From: Hybos culiciformis
Lineage: Eukaryota > Arthropoda > Insecta > Diptera > Hybotidae
Length of the DNA: 64,000 nt
Assembly (NCBI GenBank): GCA_964007475.1
Contig: OZ023273.1
Coordinates: 147,905,308-147,969,307 of the forward strand
Reading direction: 5' to 3'
Position 1 is the first letter of the stretch. Each line of letters starts with the position of its first letter. Both the position numbers and the translations under genes were made by a program. The notes below the pieces were generated by a model. That model did not search any database. It was not told the DNA's origin and saw only the letters and a program-made list of their open reading frames with translations. Below, piece after piece: positions 1-12,438 of this stretch.

Positions 1-921
1 TCAATTGTATGTAAATTCATTCTTTGAGGAATTAATAAAATTCATAATTTTTTTAAAGGTAAAAGTCATAGAATATCTCATTTAATCATTAACTTACTGA
101 ATTTAGTGTCTCGAAGCAATTATTGTCCATCTTCATGTATGACCAGAATTTGGTATCAAAAAATATTTTATAATTCTAAAAAGTATAATTTATTAAAACC
201 TAAGCCCTTTAAAAAAATAATATTATTATAAAGAAAATTAAAAATTATTAATTATTAATAACAAATTAATATACATTTTGAAATGTTGAAACACTTTATT
301 TAAATTCAAATTTGAAAATCATTCAAAATCATTAAATTATGTTAATTGAAATTAATGAATAATAACTATTTCAAGCCATCAATTAATATTAATTAAATGA
401 TTTTCAATGTTAAAAAAAAAAACCGGAAAAATATTTTCAATATTTTTATTGAAAGATTTTTTCGCATCAAAAATTATACGCTTCTCTAAATAATTTTTAT
501 AAAATATCAAAACGAAAGATTTTTTACTTTTTTTTTTTGTAATTTCAGGGCTAAAAAAAAGTTAAACATGACCTCGAAATATAAAAGCCATAAATTTCCA
601 AAGAATATTCTTTACACTTTTTTTTTATATGTATATATGTACAAACTGAATATTAAACCTTTTTTTGAAAACTGGATCTGGACCTCTTTAGAAATTATAT
701 GATTATTGAAATTATTAACTTTATTAATTGAATCGTTTTAAGAATTATTATTTAATAATATTTTTTAATTTAAAAAAAAATTAACAAAAACTTAGAGCTT
801 GGTATTAGGTACAATAAATATTATTTTTTTCATAATTTTTTTTTGATCTTCATAATTCAACATTACTTAATCTTTTAACAATTTTATCAATATTTAATTT
901 TTTTTTTTTTGTTAATTGCAG
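1..921 (+). other. 3' part of an upstream osp intron
   Basis: AT-rich non-coding sequence leading into a polypyrimidine tract and an AG at 920-921. There is no open frame of note. It is interpreted as the end of an intron because the exon that follows begins in mid-protein, just before PH1. Confidence 0.7.
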
Positions 922-1002
922 GCATCTAGAAAAGTAGCAAAATGCGGTTATTTATTTGTGGCGCCAGATTGGGATTTTAATAATCCATTGTATAGAACAA
1001 AG
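922..1002 (+). CDS. osp: osp exon A: start of PH domain 1
   Basis: An 81-nt internal exon of 27 codons, with both ends in phase 0. It is bounded by a T-rich tract with TTGCAG upstream and GTAAGT downstream. It encodes [19 protein letters not shown] and a few more residues, ending RTK. The G-[YW]-L-x-x-A-P-x-x-D-F-[ND]-N-P pattern is the first strand of the MPRIP/Outspread N-terminal PH domain, which in MPRIP follows a short actin-binding N-terminus. The next exon begins RWQRRW, so joining the two restores the canonical PH beta1-beta2 turn. The reading frame runs on for about 50 more codons past the donor, but that part is intron and shows no family similarity. The upstream coding exons are outside the window. 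Confidence 0.85.
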
Positions 1003-1740
1003 GTAAGTTTTAAATGTTTAATTTTTGAAGAAGAATTGTTAGAACATATTCTCTTTCTCACCGAATTATATAGAAAAATTATTTTTAATTCATTTATTTC
1101 TCGAAAGCTGTGTAAACCATATTTCATTGGTTATCTGAGAAGACCATATTTTGTTACATAATGACATTTACTATATAAAAATTTCTCAAAAGTAAATTAT
1201 ATAACAATAAAATAGTTTACTATTCAGATTGTTATTCAGTAAACAAATTTAATTTAATTAAATCCATGTTCTATTTTTTATCAATTTTGTTATGGTTTAA
1301 TATAACCGGGCAGTTGGATCTCTTTGTAGATATAATAATATCATCGGTGTTATGTAAAAATACGAAATTAATTTTTTTTTTTTGACAATTTTGAATCCAA
1401 TTCAAACATAGAAGTGCTTCTTCTCGAATCAAATATGAATAAATTCTTTAAAACAAACTTTAAATTTTTACAAAAATGTTTTATATATAAGATATTCAAT
1501 GCTATTAAATATACTATTACTATCTCTTAGAAATAATTTAGAATTTGTTTTCAGGAGATAAAGTTTCGTTCCTTTGATATGATTCTTGTACCCATAAGCT
1601 GCAAATGTGGATGAAAATCTTTATGATCAAAATTTTAATGTAAAAAATCTCGGAAATAATATTTAAATTACGATATCAATAACATGTATAGTTTCCTACC
1701 GTTTCTATACGCAGGATTGTGATACTTGAAATAAGGAAAA

Positions 1741-1758
1741 ATATATATATATATATAT
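1741..1758. repeat. (AT)n microsatellite
   Basis: A short uninterrupted AT dinucleotide run within the long intron. It is likely polymorphic and no function is inferred. Confidence 0.7.
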
Positions 1759-3698
1759 TATACCTAGTAAAAGCTTTTAAAATAAATTGTCAATAAAAAT
1801 GTCAAAAATATAGTGTATGCACATCATAAATTATTATTAAAAATTAACTGCAAACATTTTTTTTATTTTAGTTTCAAACGCGCTTATATCAGTACTATGG
1901 TACAATAACGCAAATTCAATAACCATATGTTTCTTTTAACATGCATATTAAGTTAGTACCTAAATATATGTATATATACATTTTTTTGTATTTTAATTAG
2001 CTCAGTTATTTTAATGTCTATTTGTTTAACAAGTAAAACTATCTCGTCAAAGTAATAAAAAACGCATTTACCGCGCTGTTGATTTCTTAAAAAAAAAAAA
2101 AATCTGGTAAAGCGCTAACAGCAAACTTACTGCTTTTGTAAATTTTTCACGTTGTTGATGTTGTTACTTAATTTTTATTTTTTTTAATTTTTTATTTATT
2201 CTTTTTTTTTTGCATTTTTTTTTTTTTTTTTGCGAAACCCACAAGGTGTAGCTATGGAATGAGGAAGTGAATTCCCTTCTTAAAATCAAAAGAAAAATCG
2301 TAAAAATCATTTTTATTGCATTTTACCTATAAGCGCACAAATTTTCATAGCATAATGATTTTAAATTCTTGAAATGAAAATATTTTCTGATCTTGTTGTA
2401 AACAACCAACGTTCCACCACATAAAAAAAAAAAAATATAAAACATTATGTTTTTTTTTTATATATAGATTTAACTGTGGTTTAATTGGAAATCAATCAAT
2501 AGTTTTCTTTAATAAGTAAAATATAAATAAATTGGCCTAGTTTGGTTATAATTATTAGTTCGAATGAAATTTTAGAATTCTATCGATTTCATTTTATCTT
2601 TTAATTTTTTTTCTATCTTTAAGCTACAAAATTGCATTAAATTATTTCTGTGACTGTGACAAATAATAATATTATTGGATATTAGAATTAGGAGGATCGC
2701 AAATAAAGTCCATTCGTGTCTATTTGGACAAAATTGAAGGTTCGAAATTGTTACTTTATTTAAAAGTTACAAGAAATTATTTATCTTTGTTGAAAAAATG
2801 AAAAAAACTCGCTACCGAGGTCTAAAAGATGAATCTGTCAAATAATGTTAGCCTGCCTAAACAGTTTGAAAGTTTTTGCATCTATTTTTTTTAGGCATAT
2901 GATTCAAAAGTACAAGTAAAAAATTGAACGATATATAGTCTTAATACAGTCGACATTTTGTAGAAACGAAAATGTGATATTTTTGCCACCCTAGATGTTT
3001 TTTATGACACCTTCATTATAAAGAGGATTAATAAGTAATAACAAGTATTCGCTATTGCATTAAAGCAACCAGCCATAGAATTTATACCTTAAATAATGAA
3101 TCCAAAAATGTTAAAGAAACCCACTTAAATATTTTCATCCACCAACTTAATAAAAATTAACTATACATACTATAATACTTACTTATACTGTGTTGTATAT
3201 GCATTATGTACGTAATCTGAATAAAAAATATTCTATTAGTATGTCATAATATGATATTAGAAAATAGCAAAAGGCAATAATCCAATTATTATGCATGCAA
3301 CTATTTAAATATTTATCACAAATGTTCGTATTCGTCTTTTTTCTATTTTAAAATAATAAAAAAAAAAATAATATATACTATATTTTTATGTTTTAAGTAT
3401 GTATTTATAATCTCATATATTATTTTATAATATTGTTGAAAATAATTTTTTTTTATTTTATTTATTTATTTTTTATTTTTTTTTTCAAATTATGTTGTAA
3501 TTTTGATTTAAGATAGTTGCGTAATATATATGCTCCGTGCATGAAATTGCAAAAAAAAATAAAATATATGTATAAAAACAGTTAATTAAAAATTAAGAAA
3601 AATAGATAAAAATAAAAAGAGGCATTAATTAGGCGCCTTTTATTTCATATTTTTCTTGTTAAAATTCAAGAATTTATTAACAACAGGTTTATTTTGTC

Positions 3699-4005
3699 AC
3701 AATTTTAATAAGTAATCAATATTAAAGTTTAATATTGGGGTTTTTGAAATAACGATATAATTGTTTTATTAACTTATTACTAAGTGAACGTTATCATTGA
3801 TTATCCTTTATTTTGTAGAATATTGTGTTGGTATCATATTGGTTTCATTGCTTTAAAAATTTCTAGACTCTAGAGTCTAGATAATCGTTTCCAAGTGATA
3901 CAATTTTAATAAATAGTCAATATTGAAGTTTAATATTGGGGTTTGAAATAACGATATAATTGTTTTATTAACCTATTTCTGAGTGAATATGATCTTTGAT
4001 TATGG
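3699..4005 (+). repeat. Diverged direct duplication, about 107-bp units
   Basis: The block at 3699-3806 recurs at 3900-4005 with scattered substitutions and a 2-nt deletion. Both copies start ACAATTTTAATAA, share GTTTAATATTGGGG and AACGATATAATTGTTTTATTAAC, and end near TTGATTAT. The copies are offset by about 201 bp. The spacer contains a perfect 18-bp palindrome, CTAGACTCTAGAGTCTAG, at 3863-3880. This is either a local segmental duplication or part of an unrecognised repeat family. Confidence 0.8.
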
Positions 4006-4007
4006 AC

Positions 4008-4041
4008 ACTATTGCTATATAGAAACTATTGCTATATAGAA
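4008..4041 (+). repeat. Tandem 17-bp repeat, two copies
   Basis: ACTATTGCTATATAGAA occurs twice head to tail with no mismatch, immediately after the second copy of the 107-bp duplication. Confidence 0.85.
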
Positions 4042-7000
4042 TTATGTGTTAATTCTATAAATTAGTTTTACAGAAACTTATATCTATATTTATAACTCGC
4101 TTCATAATACAGATACTCTAAAGTAGCAATATATTTTTTACAATTTTAGAAGAAATATCCTCAAAAACCGTAGTTCTGTTACATATTTGGAAACTTCTCA
4201 AACAATTTATATTCGGAATTACATGGTTAGCTGTCTGTAAAGTAAAAAAAAAAAAAAAAATTTAATTTATTTTAAATGTTATTTATTTTTATCAGTTAAA
4301 ATTTTTAAAATTGAAATAAATTTCATTGTTTTTTTAAGACATAAAAAACCGTAAATAAATTCCTTTTTATTTTCAATTTAATAAATTCTTTTTTTCTTAG
4401 ATTTTTTTTTTTAATATAATTCTATGAAAATAAAATATGAGAAGCTTAATCGCTTCCTAGTAATTTATCTAAAAGAAAAAGATTTTTTTTTTTTTATCAT
4501 ATTTATGTAATTTGAAAATTATTGCATACGTGAATACATGTATGATGCGCACGTAAACGCATATAACATATTAGTTTTATACTTAATTTTTATTTTTTTT
4601 TATATTTTATTAATATCTGATAAATATTGTTATTTTTATTTTCTGGTTTTAATATTTTATGTAGGTATATATAATATGCGTTTGTTCTGAAATAAAATTA
4701 AATATCTTTAGCAATAAAAGTTCTTATATACATAATGTCATTTTCCTAACAGTATTGAATAGAAAATTACAATTTTCTATGTTTAATTTTATAATTTATT
4801 GAATATTATTGAAAAAGCATTCTGTCGAGATTATGTTCATGTACAGAATTCTCACTCGCAAAGTTTTGGTTGGTTAACCAACCTACATTTAAGTTTTTAT
4901 AGATAGATGTATCTTACTATACACACTTACTATAGATACAGACGAATACTTATTTTTGGGTCTAAATTACACAAAAACACTGCACAAATTAAGTTATTTC
5001 ATATGTTGTTGTTGCCATGTGTCGTTTGTATTTTAAATTTCTCGTTGTCAAACACCGATATAATTATATTTCGAAAAAGCGTGTGAAACACGTACAAATT
5101 TAATATAAATGTTTCTAATTAAATCAACAATATTTTTTTTTCTTTAACTTTAAATAACTTGGAGGGAAATTAGATATTTTTTTTTTATATAAGTTTTTTT
5201 TTTTATCAACCTGTTTGAAAAACACAAGAATACAACTTGACAGCTAAATAGGATCGATTTGCATAAATTGCTCATAATGTTTGTTTTTTTTCTTAGTTTT
5301 TTTTTTTTTTAATGAAAACTATAATCAAAATTATATTATTTTCACGCATATTATGTATACAGTATTTAATGATATCAACAAAATCATTATGAAAACATAC
5401 ATATGTATGCAAATAAATAATTTGAATGCCCTCAATGCATTATTAAAGGTCATATAATTTAAGTTATTTTTATATAGAATAAAATATGAGAGTTTGTAGA
5501 AATTGTATAAATATGTGTATAAATATTTCTGAATTCACAGTAAATTAAATTAGAAAGCTTTCTAATAAATCTGGAAAATATCTAAAATAGTAATAAACAT
5601 TTTTATTGATCGTTTAAAGCGCTTCGTAATACAATTTGTTCATAAAATTATTATTAATCTATGAAGACAATAAAATTACATCAAAAAAATAATTATTTGT
5701 GAATTTCTTTTTACATCAAAAAACATTTATTTAAATTTCATATCTTATTTTAGGGATGAATCAGAGTCATCAGAACCATGATAAAAATAAGATACTATTT
5801 ATCAAATAAAAAATTAGATATTTCAATTTTATGCAATACAATTCTTTATGCACACAAAAAAACGAAATTAAAGATGAGCAAAAAAAAATTAAAAGTCAGA
5901 GTAAAAAAAAAATTAATAAATATTTTTCTGTAGCAGAAAATTGTCCATAATTTTATATGTCCAAAAATGTACCCAGTGAAGTGTACATTTTTATTTTTTT
6001 AAATATATAAAAAAAAAAGAAAAATTGAAATTTACTTAAAAAGCAAGAAAATCTAGTATTATCCAGGAAGTAGAGAAGCGCATCATGAAAATGCACTTAT
6101 AAAATATTATACCATAACTTGATGATCATCATCATTATCATTGAAAAAAAAAAATTTGTTTTCTTCAAATTTTCAAATATTTAAAAGAATTAAATTGAAT
6201 TTGGCACGTTGGATTCAAAAACGAAATAATTTCGTAAATTTTGATGTTATGGAATTGGTAAATAAGCTCATAAGAGATTAAAGCAAAATATTATCAGATT
6301 TAATTTTTCATAAATTAAATTTCCAATTAAGATTTAATTGCATCTTGAATCATTTGAACTGGAAACTTGCAACATTTGAAATGAGTCCTTCTAAAAGTTA
6401 ATATTTTTTGGGCTCATTGCTAAGAAAGTTAAAACTTTTGTCTGGAAAAATCACTTTATTGATTTATTAAATTATAATTTCGAAGACAATATAAACTTGA
6501 CCACCACTGATGCACTTAAAATTGGTAATAAAAGTCTAATTCCGTATCGTATTTTCTAAACATTTAACATCAATTTTTTTTATTTTTTTTATTTTCTATA
6601 TAAATAAGTCCAATAAAAAATGTGTTTTATAGTTTAATTTATAAAATGATGCGTTTAGAAATAAAAAGAAAAAAAAAAAAGAAGATATTTTAAAAACCCT
6701 GTTTATTCAGGGAAAATTAAATAATTGGACAGATTTGTTTCGCTTATATACATAATGTTTAAATATATATGTAAATATCTATGTAAAAAAAAAAATTTTT
6801 TTTTTTTTATATCTTTTCTAACCGGAAAGAAAGCAAAAATGTTATTTCTGGTTTTAACTGAAGATGAAAATTTAAGAAAAAGTTCTATTGAATGCGTATT
6901 TGACATTTAGTACTTTATTTTTAGTTAACACATTTGTGAAAGTTGTGAAATGTACGTGATGATGATAATATATCTATGAAGTCACAACAATATTTTCACT

Positions 7001-8321
7001 GTAAAAAATTTCAACATTATAAATTTAAAAATTTAAATTTAATTTTTTATTATATTTTTGAAATTCACTTACGACGTGAAAAAATGTTTTTCACTTTTTC
7101 ATTGCACTTGATTCGACGAGATTCTGAAACTACTCTACAGATTTCGAAAATTAAAGTGTCAAACTATTGTTTTAATATCATTTATGTAATCCAATATAGT
7201 TAAAAACATATTTTGGAGTCTTCTAAAAATAGTTATCTAACAGGCTTTTTAGTATAAATATTGTGTTAGAAATTACGAGAAAAAAGAGTTCATATAATTT
7301 TAAATTAAAAAAAACAAACTTATTTTTGACCACCTTTACAAATGTTAAAATGTTCAAATATTTATCTAACTTATTTCTGTAGTTTGAACTTCACCTTTAA
7401 AAGCTTTTAAGCTATATAGTGTTTTTTTTTCGCGGAATATATAGAATATGAATTATGAACGAAATTACTATACAAGTTTTGAGAACATGTCATATTAAGC
7501 CGATTATTTTTTATATGTGTAAGAGCACTCATAATAAATATTTACAATTTTAGAAAAATAATTGGCTTATACCATGTCCCATTGACTTTTTGCTTTATTT
7601 ATTCTATGGCTATTTTATAATTAATGCCGCAATTTTTTAATGAATTATTTTATTAAAAACTTGTTAAAATTTAAATGTCATTTGACAAAAAAAAAACAGA
7701 AAAGGGTTATTTGTATATAAGACAAAAAGATTTAAATTATATTAAAAAATAAAAAAATAAAAACATAAATCGAAACCCTTGACCCTTGTCTTATTAAAAA
7801 AAAATTGTCGGGAATATTTCAAATTCTTTATTCAAATGCATTTAATAAAATATAAATAAAAAAAAAAACAAAATTCCACTCCTATCATTCATTAAAAATT
7901 ATAATAATTTTTATGAATTATTATATTTTTGGTTAAAAAGTTTTACAAGATCACAAAAATATAACTCTAATAGTTAATACAAAAAAAAAACAAAAAATTG
8001 GAACTATTTTCGTGACTATGATTTACTGATTTTGCCCCGTTTTTAAATCAATGATCAGCTATTTAATATTTTTAAAAATGATTATTCTCTCACAGTTTAT
8101 GTTTCAAGCATACATATAGCATATTTCTTTATTGAAAATGTTTTTTTTTTATTTTCGAATAATACAATTGTAAATATAAAAACGGGTTTGGTTTTTGTTT
8201 GATCTTAGCTTTAGATTGCAATATTAGGAAATTTTTGGTGAGGAATAATTTTTATTCTATTTCTTTTTTTTGCTATTAACGATGACGTATTTTTGTGCCC
8301 TCCTAGACTATTGATATTGAT

Positions 8322-8353
8322 ATATATGTACACAATTATATATGTACACAATT
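8322..8353 (+). repeat. Tandem 16-bp repeat, two copies
   Basis: ATATATGTACACAATT occurs twice in perfect tandem within the long intron. Confidence 0.85.
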
Positions 8354-10869
8354 TCTATATGATTCAATAACTTTTTACAGGCGCATCCTTCATAAATAAA
8401 AAGCGTGCACTTATAAAATTATAATTTATATCATATGCAGAGTATGCTTACGTACATACATACTAAATATATACATAAAAAATATGTATAAAGTTAAATC
8501 ATATAGATTTTAAACTTATCAAGCATATTCGGCTCTTCTTGAACTTTGGTGATTAAAAACTTAAATTTCTTAAATAGTAATATTTTTGTTAAATTTGGTG
8601 CAATTATTTATAAAATTATATAGAAAAGTTAATAAAATAATTATGTAGGTTATATATAATCAAAATTATGTATTTCTCTATTTAATCAGCACCTGTTAGC
8701 GTAAAATGTTTTTCAAATCATTACTATATAATAATTTAATAGTTAACAATGTTTTTTGTTGTTTATTAACCCTCTAAATTACAATATTATGTTGACATGA
8801 TTTTGGAATCATGAATATTGTAAAAATATTGAATTTATTTATTTAGAAAAACAAAAAAAATTATTTTATATTTCAATGATATTATTTCATATGTACACAA
8901 CACTACTAATATTTTATGTAAATGCATATAATTTTCATGTTTCTTACACCTGATGGATTTCTTTGCACTCAGGTGGATTATGTGATCATAATGCCGTGCG
9001 ATATGAAATTTCAAATTGATAATTATTAAAAAATAAAAATAAAAAATAAAAAAGAAGAGGAAAACAAAAGGCAACTACGTGCTTGGTTTGTCATCGTGAT
9101 TTTCAAATTGTTTTCTTGAAAAGATATAAGCTTTAAGCGAATATTCCAATTATTGAGCATTTTGAAATCGTTCTTTAACATAATATCCAACCTTAATAAC
9201 TTCAATAATTTTCTAACTTAAATTTCGAATAAAAAACTTTAAATTATTTCGTATATTGAAATTATATTTATGAACTTATATACATCTTCCCAAATCCCTA
9301 GGGAAGATTGGAAACGTTCTACATCGAGAAGTTATTAAAATCTCAAATAACGTTATTCGTATTCGGATAAAAGTAATTTTTCATTTTTTTTTTGGTAACA
9401 TCAACTTGTCCTGAAGTTATTTGTTAATAATTTTCCATCCATTCACTTTGGCTGACCTAACTTCTTATAATTTAATGAAAAAACTTGAAAAAAAAAACAT
9501 TATCAATCATCAAACGATGTAATTTTTATCTTTACCCTATATCTATTACTGGACCGCTATGTACCTTGTTGTCCATTTAATTTAATAGCTATATTCCTTA
9601 TTCAAATAACTTAATATGTTCAAATGTACATATAATAATAACAAAATTATATTTAAAAAAAAAATCATATTGTATAATGATTTTATTTGCCCTTAAGACA
9701 GTAAGTAATATCTTTTCCTTCATTATAATAGACTCATCATTTTATTTCTGGTATAAATGTACAAATTTCGTAACACATAATACATTTTTTTTTCTTTAAT
9801 TTAAATTATTTTTATATTTTTTTGATGTGAAAATATTATGATTTTCTCTAATGCAAAAATGATATTCCAAAAAGACTTTATGTCGCCTAGTGAGATTATG
9901 TTGTCTATCAAAATAAAAAACTGCTCAAAATAAGAAGTAGCAGTTATTTCTAACGCTGTTTACCTACATAAGTATACACTTGGATGTATGTACTTTTGTT
10001 AACTTAAGAAAATCACGCTGTTGTTACTTGTTGAAATTAAAAAAGAAAAAAGTACTTATTTCATGATATAAAATAAATTAAATTATATATAATGAAATAA
10101 AATATATAGGAAAAAAAGATATAATTAAAGTTCGAGTTTAAGCCGCATACAAATATAAAATTCAAATTATGAATTATGATATTAAATATTCTTAAATTTT
10201 ATCATTTTTGATATTCTTCACAATTCTTACATTGAAATTTAAAATAAAGTTGAAACAACGATCTTAAAACAAATTAATTATGTAGTAAGAGTTATCAAAA
10301 TGGATTTAATATATAGTATTCATTGAATTTTATTCGACTTAAGTGAAATTAGGTTTATTTCACTAAGCATTCTATTTGGCAACATTGATGTTTTTTTTTT
10401 TTAAGTTGTACAAGATATGTTTGTAACACCTTTTTGCAGTAAACAAAACTACGGTAAAAAAAAAAAAAGTATATTCACAATGATTGTAAATATTTTGAAA
10501 ATTGCGCACGTTTAATAGATAGATGTATGAATGGTTGGATAGATTTATAATTTCTAGTGAAATATTTATGTTTAATATGACAGACATAACCCGTTATGAA
10601 ACATGCTTATGCAACTAAAAATATTTAATAACTTTAAGTACAACACATTGCATTACACTTAAAAATAACAAAAACATATTATACCTATACTTGGCGGCGC
10701 ATAGTAATTCGTTTTAAATAAATATCTTACTATATAAATTATTATTATTATTAACAACTTAACCATTATAAAACTTAATCTATCTTATACGGACAAAAAT
10801 AAGTTAAACTATTTTTTTTAGCAAGCTATTGCTATATATACTTTGTTATCCAAGCTACCTAGTTAATGC

Positions 10870-11018
10870 ATGAATACCGTCATGGTGTAGTGGTATTGCC
10901 ATTATCCTACGGCGTGTTCGGTTGTGGGTTCGATTCCCACCTCGGACTGGAATTTGTGTCAATTTTTCAATTTGTTTCACTTGAAGTAAGTGTTTGTGTT
11001 GTTTTCAAAAAAAAAAAA
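10870..11018 (+). mobile_element. tRNA-derived SINE-like element or decayed tRNA
   Basis: An internal A box, TGGTGTAGTGG (10883-10893), fits TRGYNNANNNG. A B box, GGTTCGATTCC (10927-10937), fits GGTTCGANTCC. They are 44 nt apart, the spacing found in a tRNA. The T arm is intact: a 5-bp GTGGG/CCCAC stem around a TTCGATT loop. The acceptor strands (ACCGTCA against CTCGGAC) hardly pair, and the D and anticodon stems are weak, so this is probably not a working tRNA. About 70 nt of unrelated sequence follows, ending in a 12-A tail (11007-11018), which fits a SINE. No clear target-site duplication was found, so the left boundary is uncertain. Confidence 0.55.
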
Positions 11019-12417
11019 TACTAGAGACCTAAAATTAGTAAAAATAAAAAGAGATTCTTGTTACCTGACATCAATTGAAATTTTATTACCTACATCTACG
11101 TCTTTGTACATCGCTTGGGTTTTGATAAGCCGCTCTTATATTCAACACAATGTTATTTTTTGAAACGAATAAGAGCCATCGTCTCTCATGTTCTGAAATG
11201 AATACATAATATACAGACTACAACATCAGATACCAAAATAAAAACTAAATTGCTTACAAAAAATTTAATTAGAAAATTTTAGGAGTGTATTTCAATTATT
11301 TTTTTTTATACATATAGAATCTTTGAAAACTTCATATTTTATGCCACCTTAGTGTTTTCAATCTTCAAATGCAATTTTTCATTTAAAATTATTTTTATTT
11401 TCGTTGCATTATTTTATTATATTGAAAAATCAGAAAAAAAATAAAATAAAAATAAAAATTATGTTCAACTGTAAATTTATGTAGTTCTTTTGAAATTATG
11501 TATTTAGTGTTAAATAAACATAAATTTCATTTCATTAAAGATAAAAATGTGATCATGATTTTAATTTGTCTGTTTGACTGGTTTGACTTGTTTCATAATT
11601 TCAAATTCAATTATAGTTAACATTTTGAACACATAATGTATGTCAATTATAGAGCTAAAATAATAATAATAATGATTATAGTTATTAATGCTTATAGTTG
11701 TGTTTAGGTAAAAATTTGATTACAAAAAACATAGCATCAAAAATTTTAATTCTTATGGATTACACAAATTTAGATCAAAATAAATTTTGTTTGTATGTGC
11801 TTTCATTTCATGGGATCGAAAAAACTCTTCAAGTTAATTCTTAATAGAAACTTTTAAATATATAATTGAAGACTGTTATAATTTCCAACTAAGATCATAC
11901 TATTTTAATTTAAATACAAAATAAGTAAATATTTTTTATTATGCATCCAAACACTTTAGTGACAATTAAATTGAAAAAAATACTTAATTTTAACATAACG
12001 TATAGGTACCTATAAACATAATTATATTTAAGTATAATAATATATGATGTAAGCAGTTTGGTGTCACCTATTTTGTTTTTTGTTTTTTTTTTTACAATAA
12101 TAATAACAATTTTTTAAATTTTATGCAAATTGACTTAATTTCAAATTTCTTGCATTTTAATATATAAATTTTGTAGAAGCAAGGCCAAATTAATTTTTTT
12201 TTATTACTTTTTTTTTTTTAGCTTGAAACTTCTTAAAACATAAAAATAGTAATAAATTAGATTGTTATTTGAATCGTGGTTAAGGACGTTTAAAACTATT
12301 TAAGCAATTAATGTTAATTTGTTTTATTGAACTTTTAAGCAAATAAATATTAATCTAATTTGTTTTTTGTCTTGTTATTATAATAAAATCATATGTTTAA
12401 GATTTGAATATTATATA

Positions 12418-12438
12418 AATTATTATTATTATTATTAT
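12418..12438. repeat. (ATT)n microsatellite
   Basis: A trinucleotide run of ATT units within the long intron. Nothing else is seen in it. Confidence 0.6.

Noticed and set aside
8930..8980. CTTTGCACTCAG|GTGGAT as a ratchet point
   Set aside because: The pyrimidine tract is weak and no following donor or open phase-0 stretch was seen, unlike the site at 23017.
10876..10948. Functional tRNA gene
   Set aside because: The A and B boxes and T arm are good, but the acceptor stem pairs at about one position and the anticodon arm is not convincing. Called SINE-like instead.
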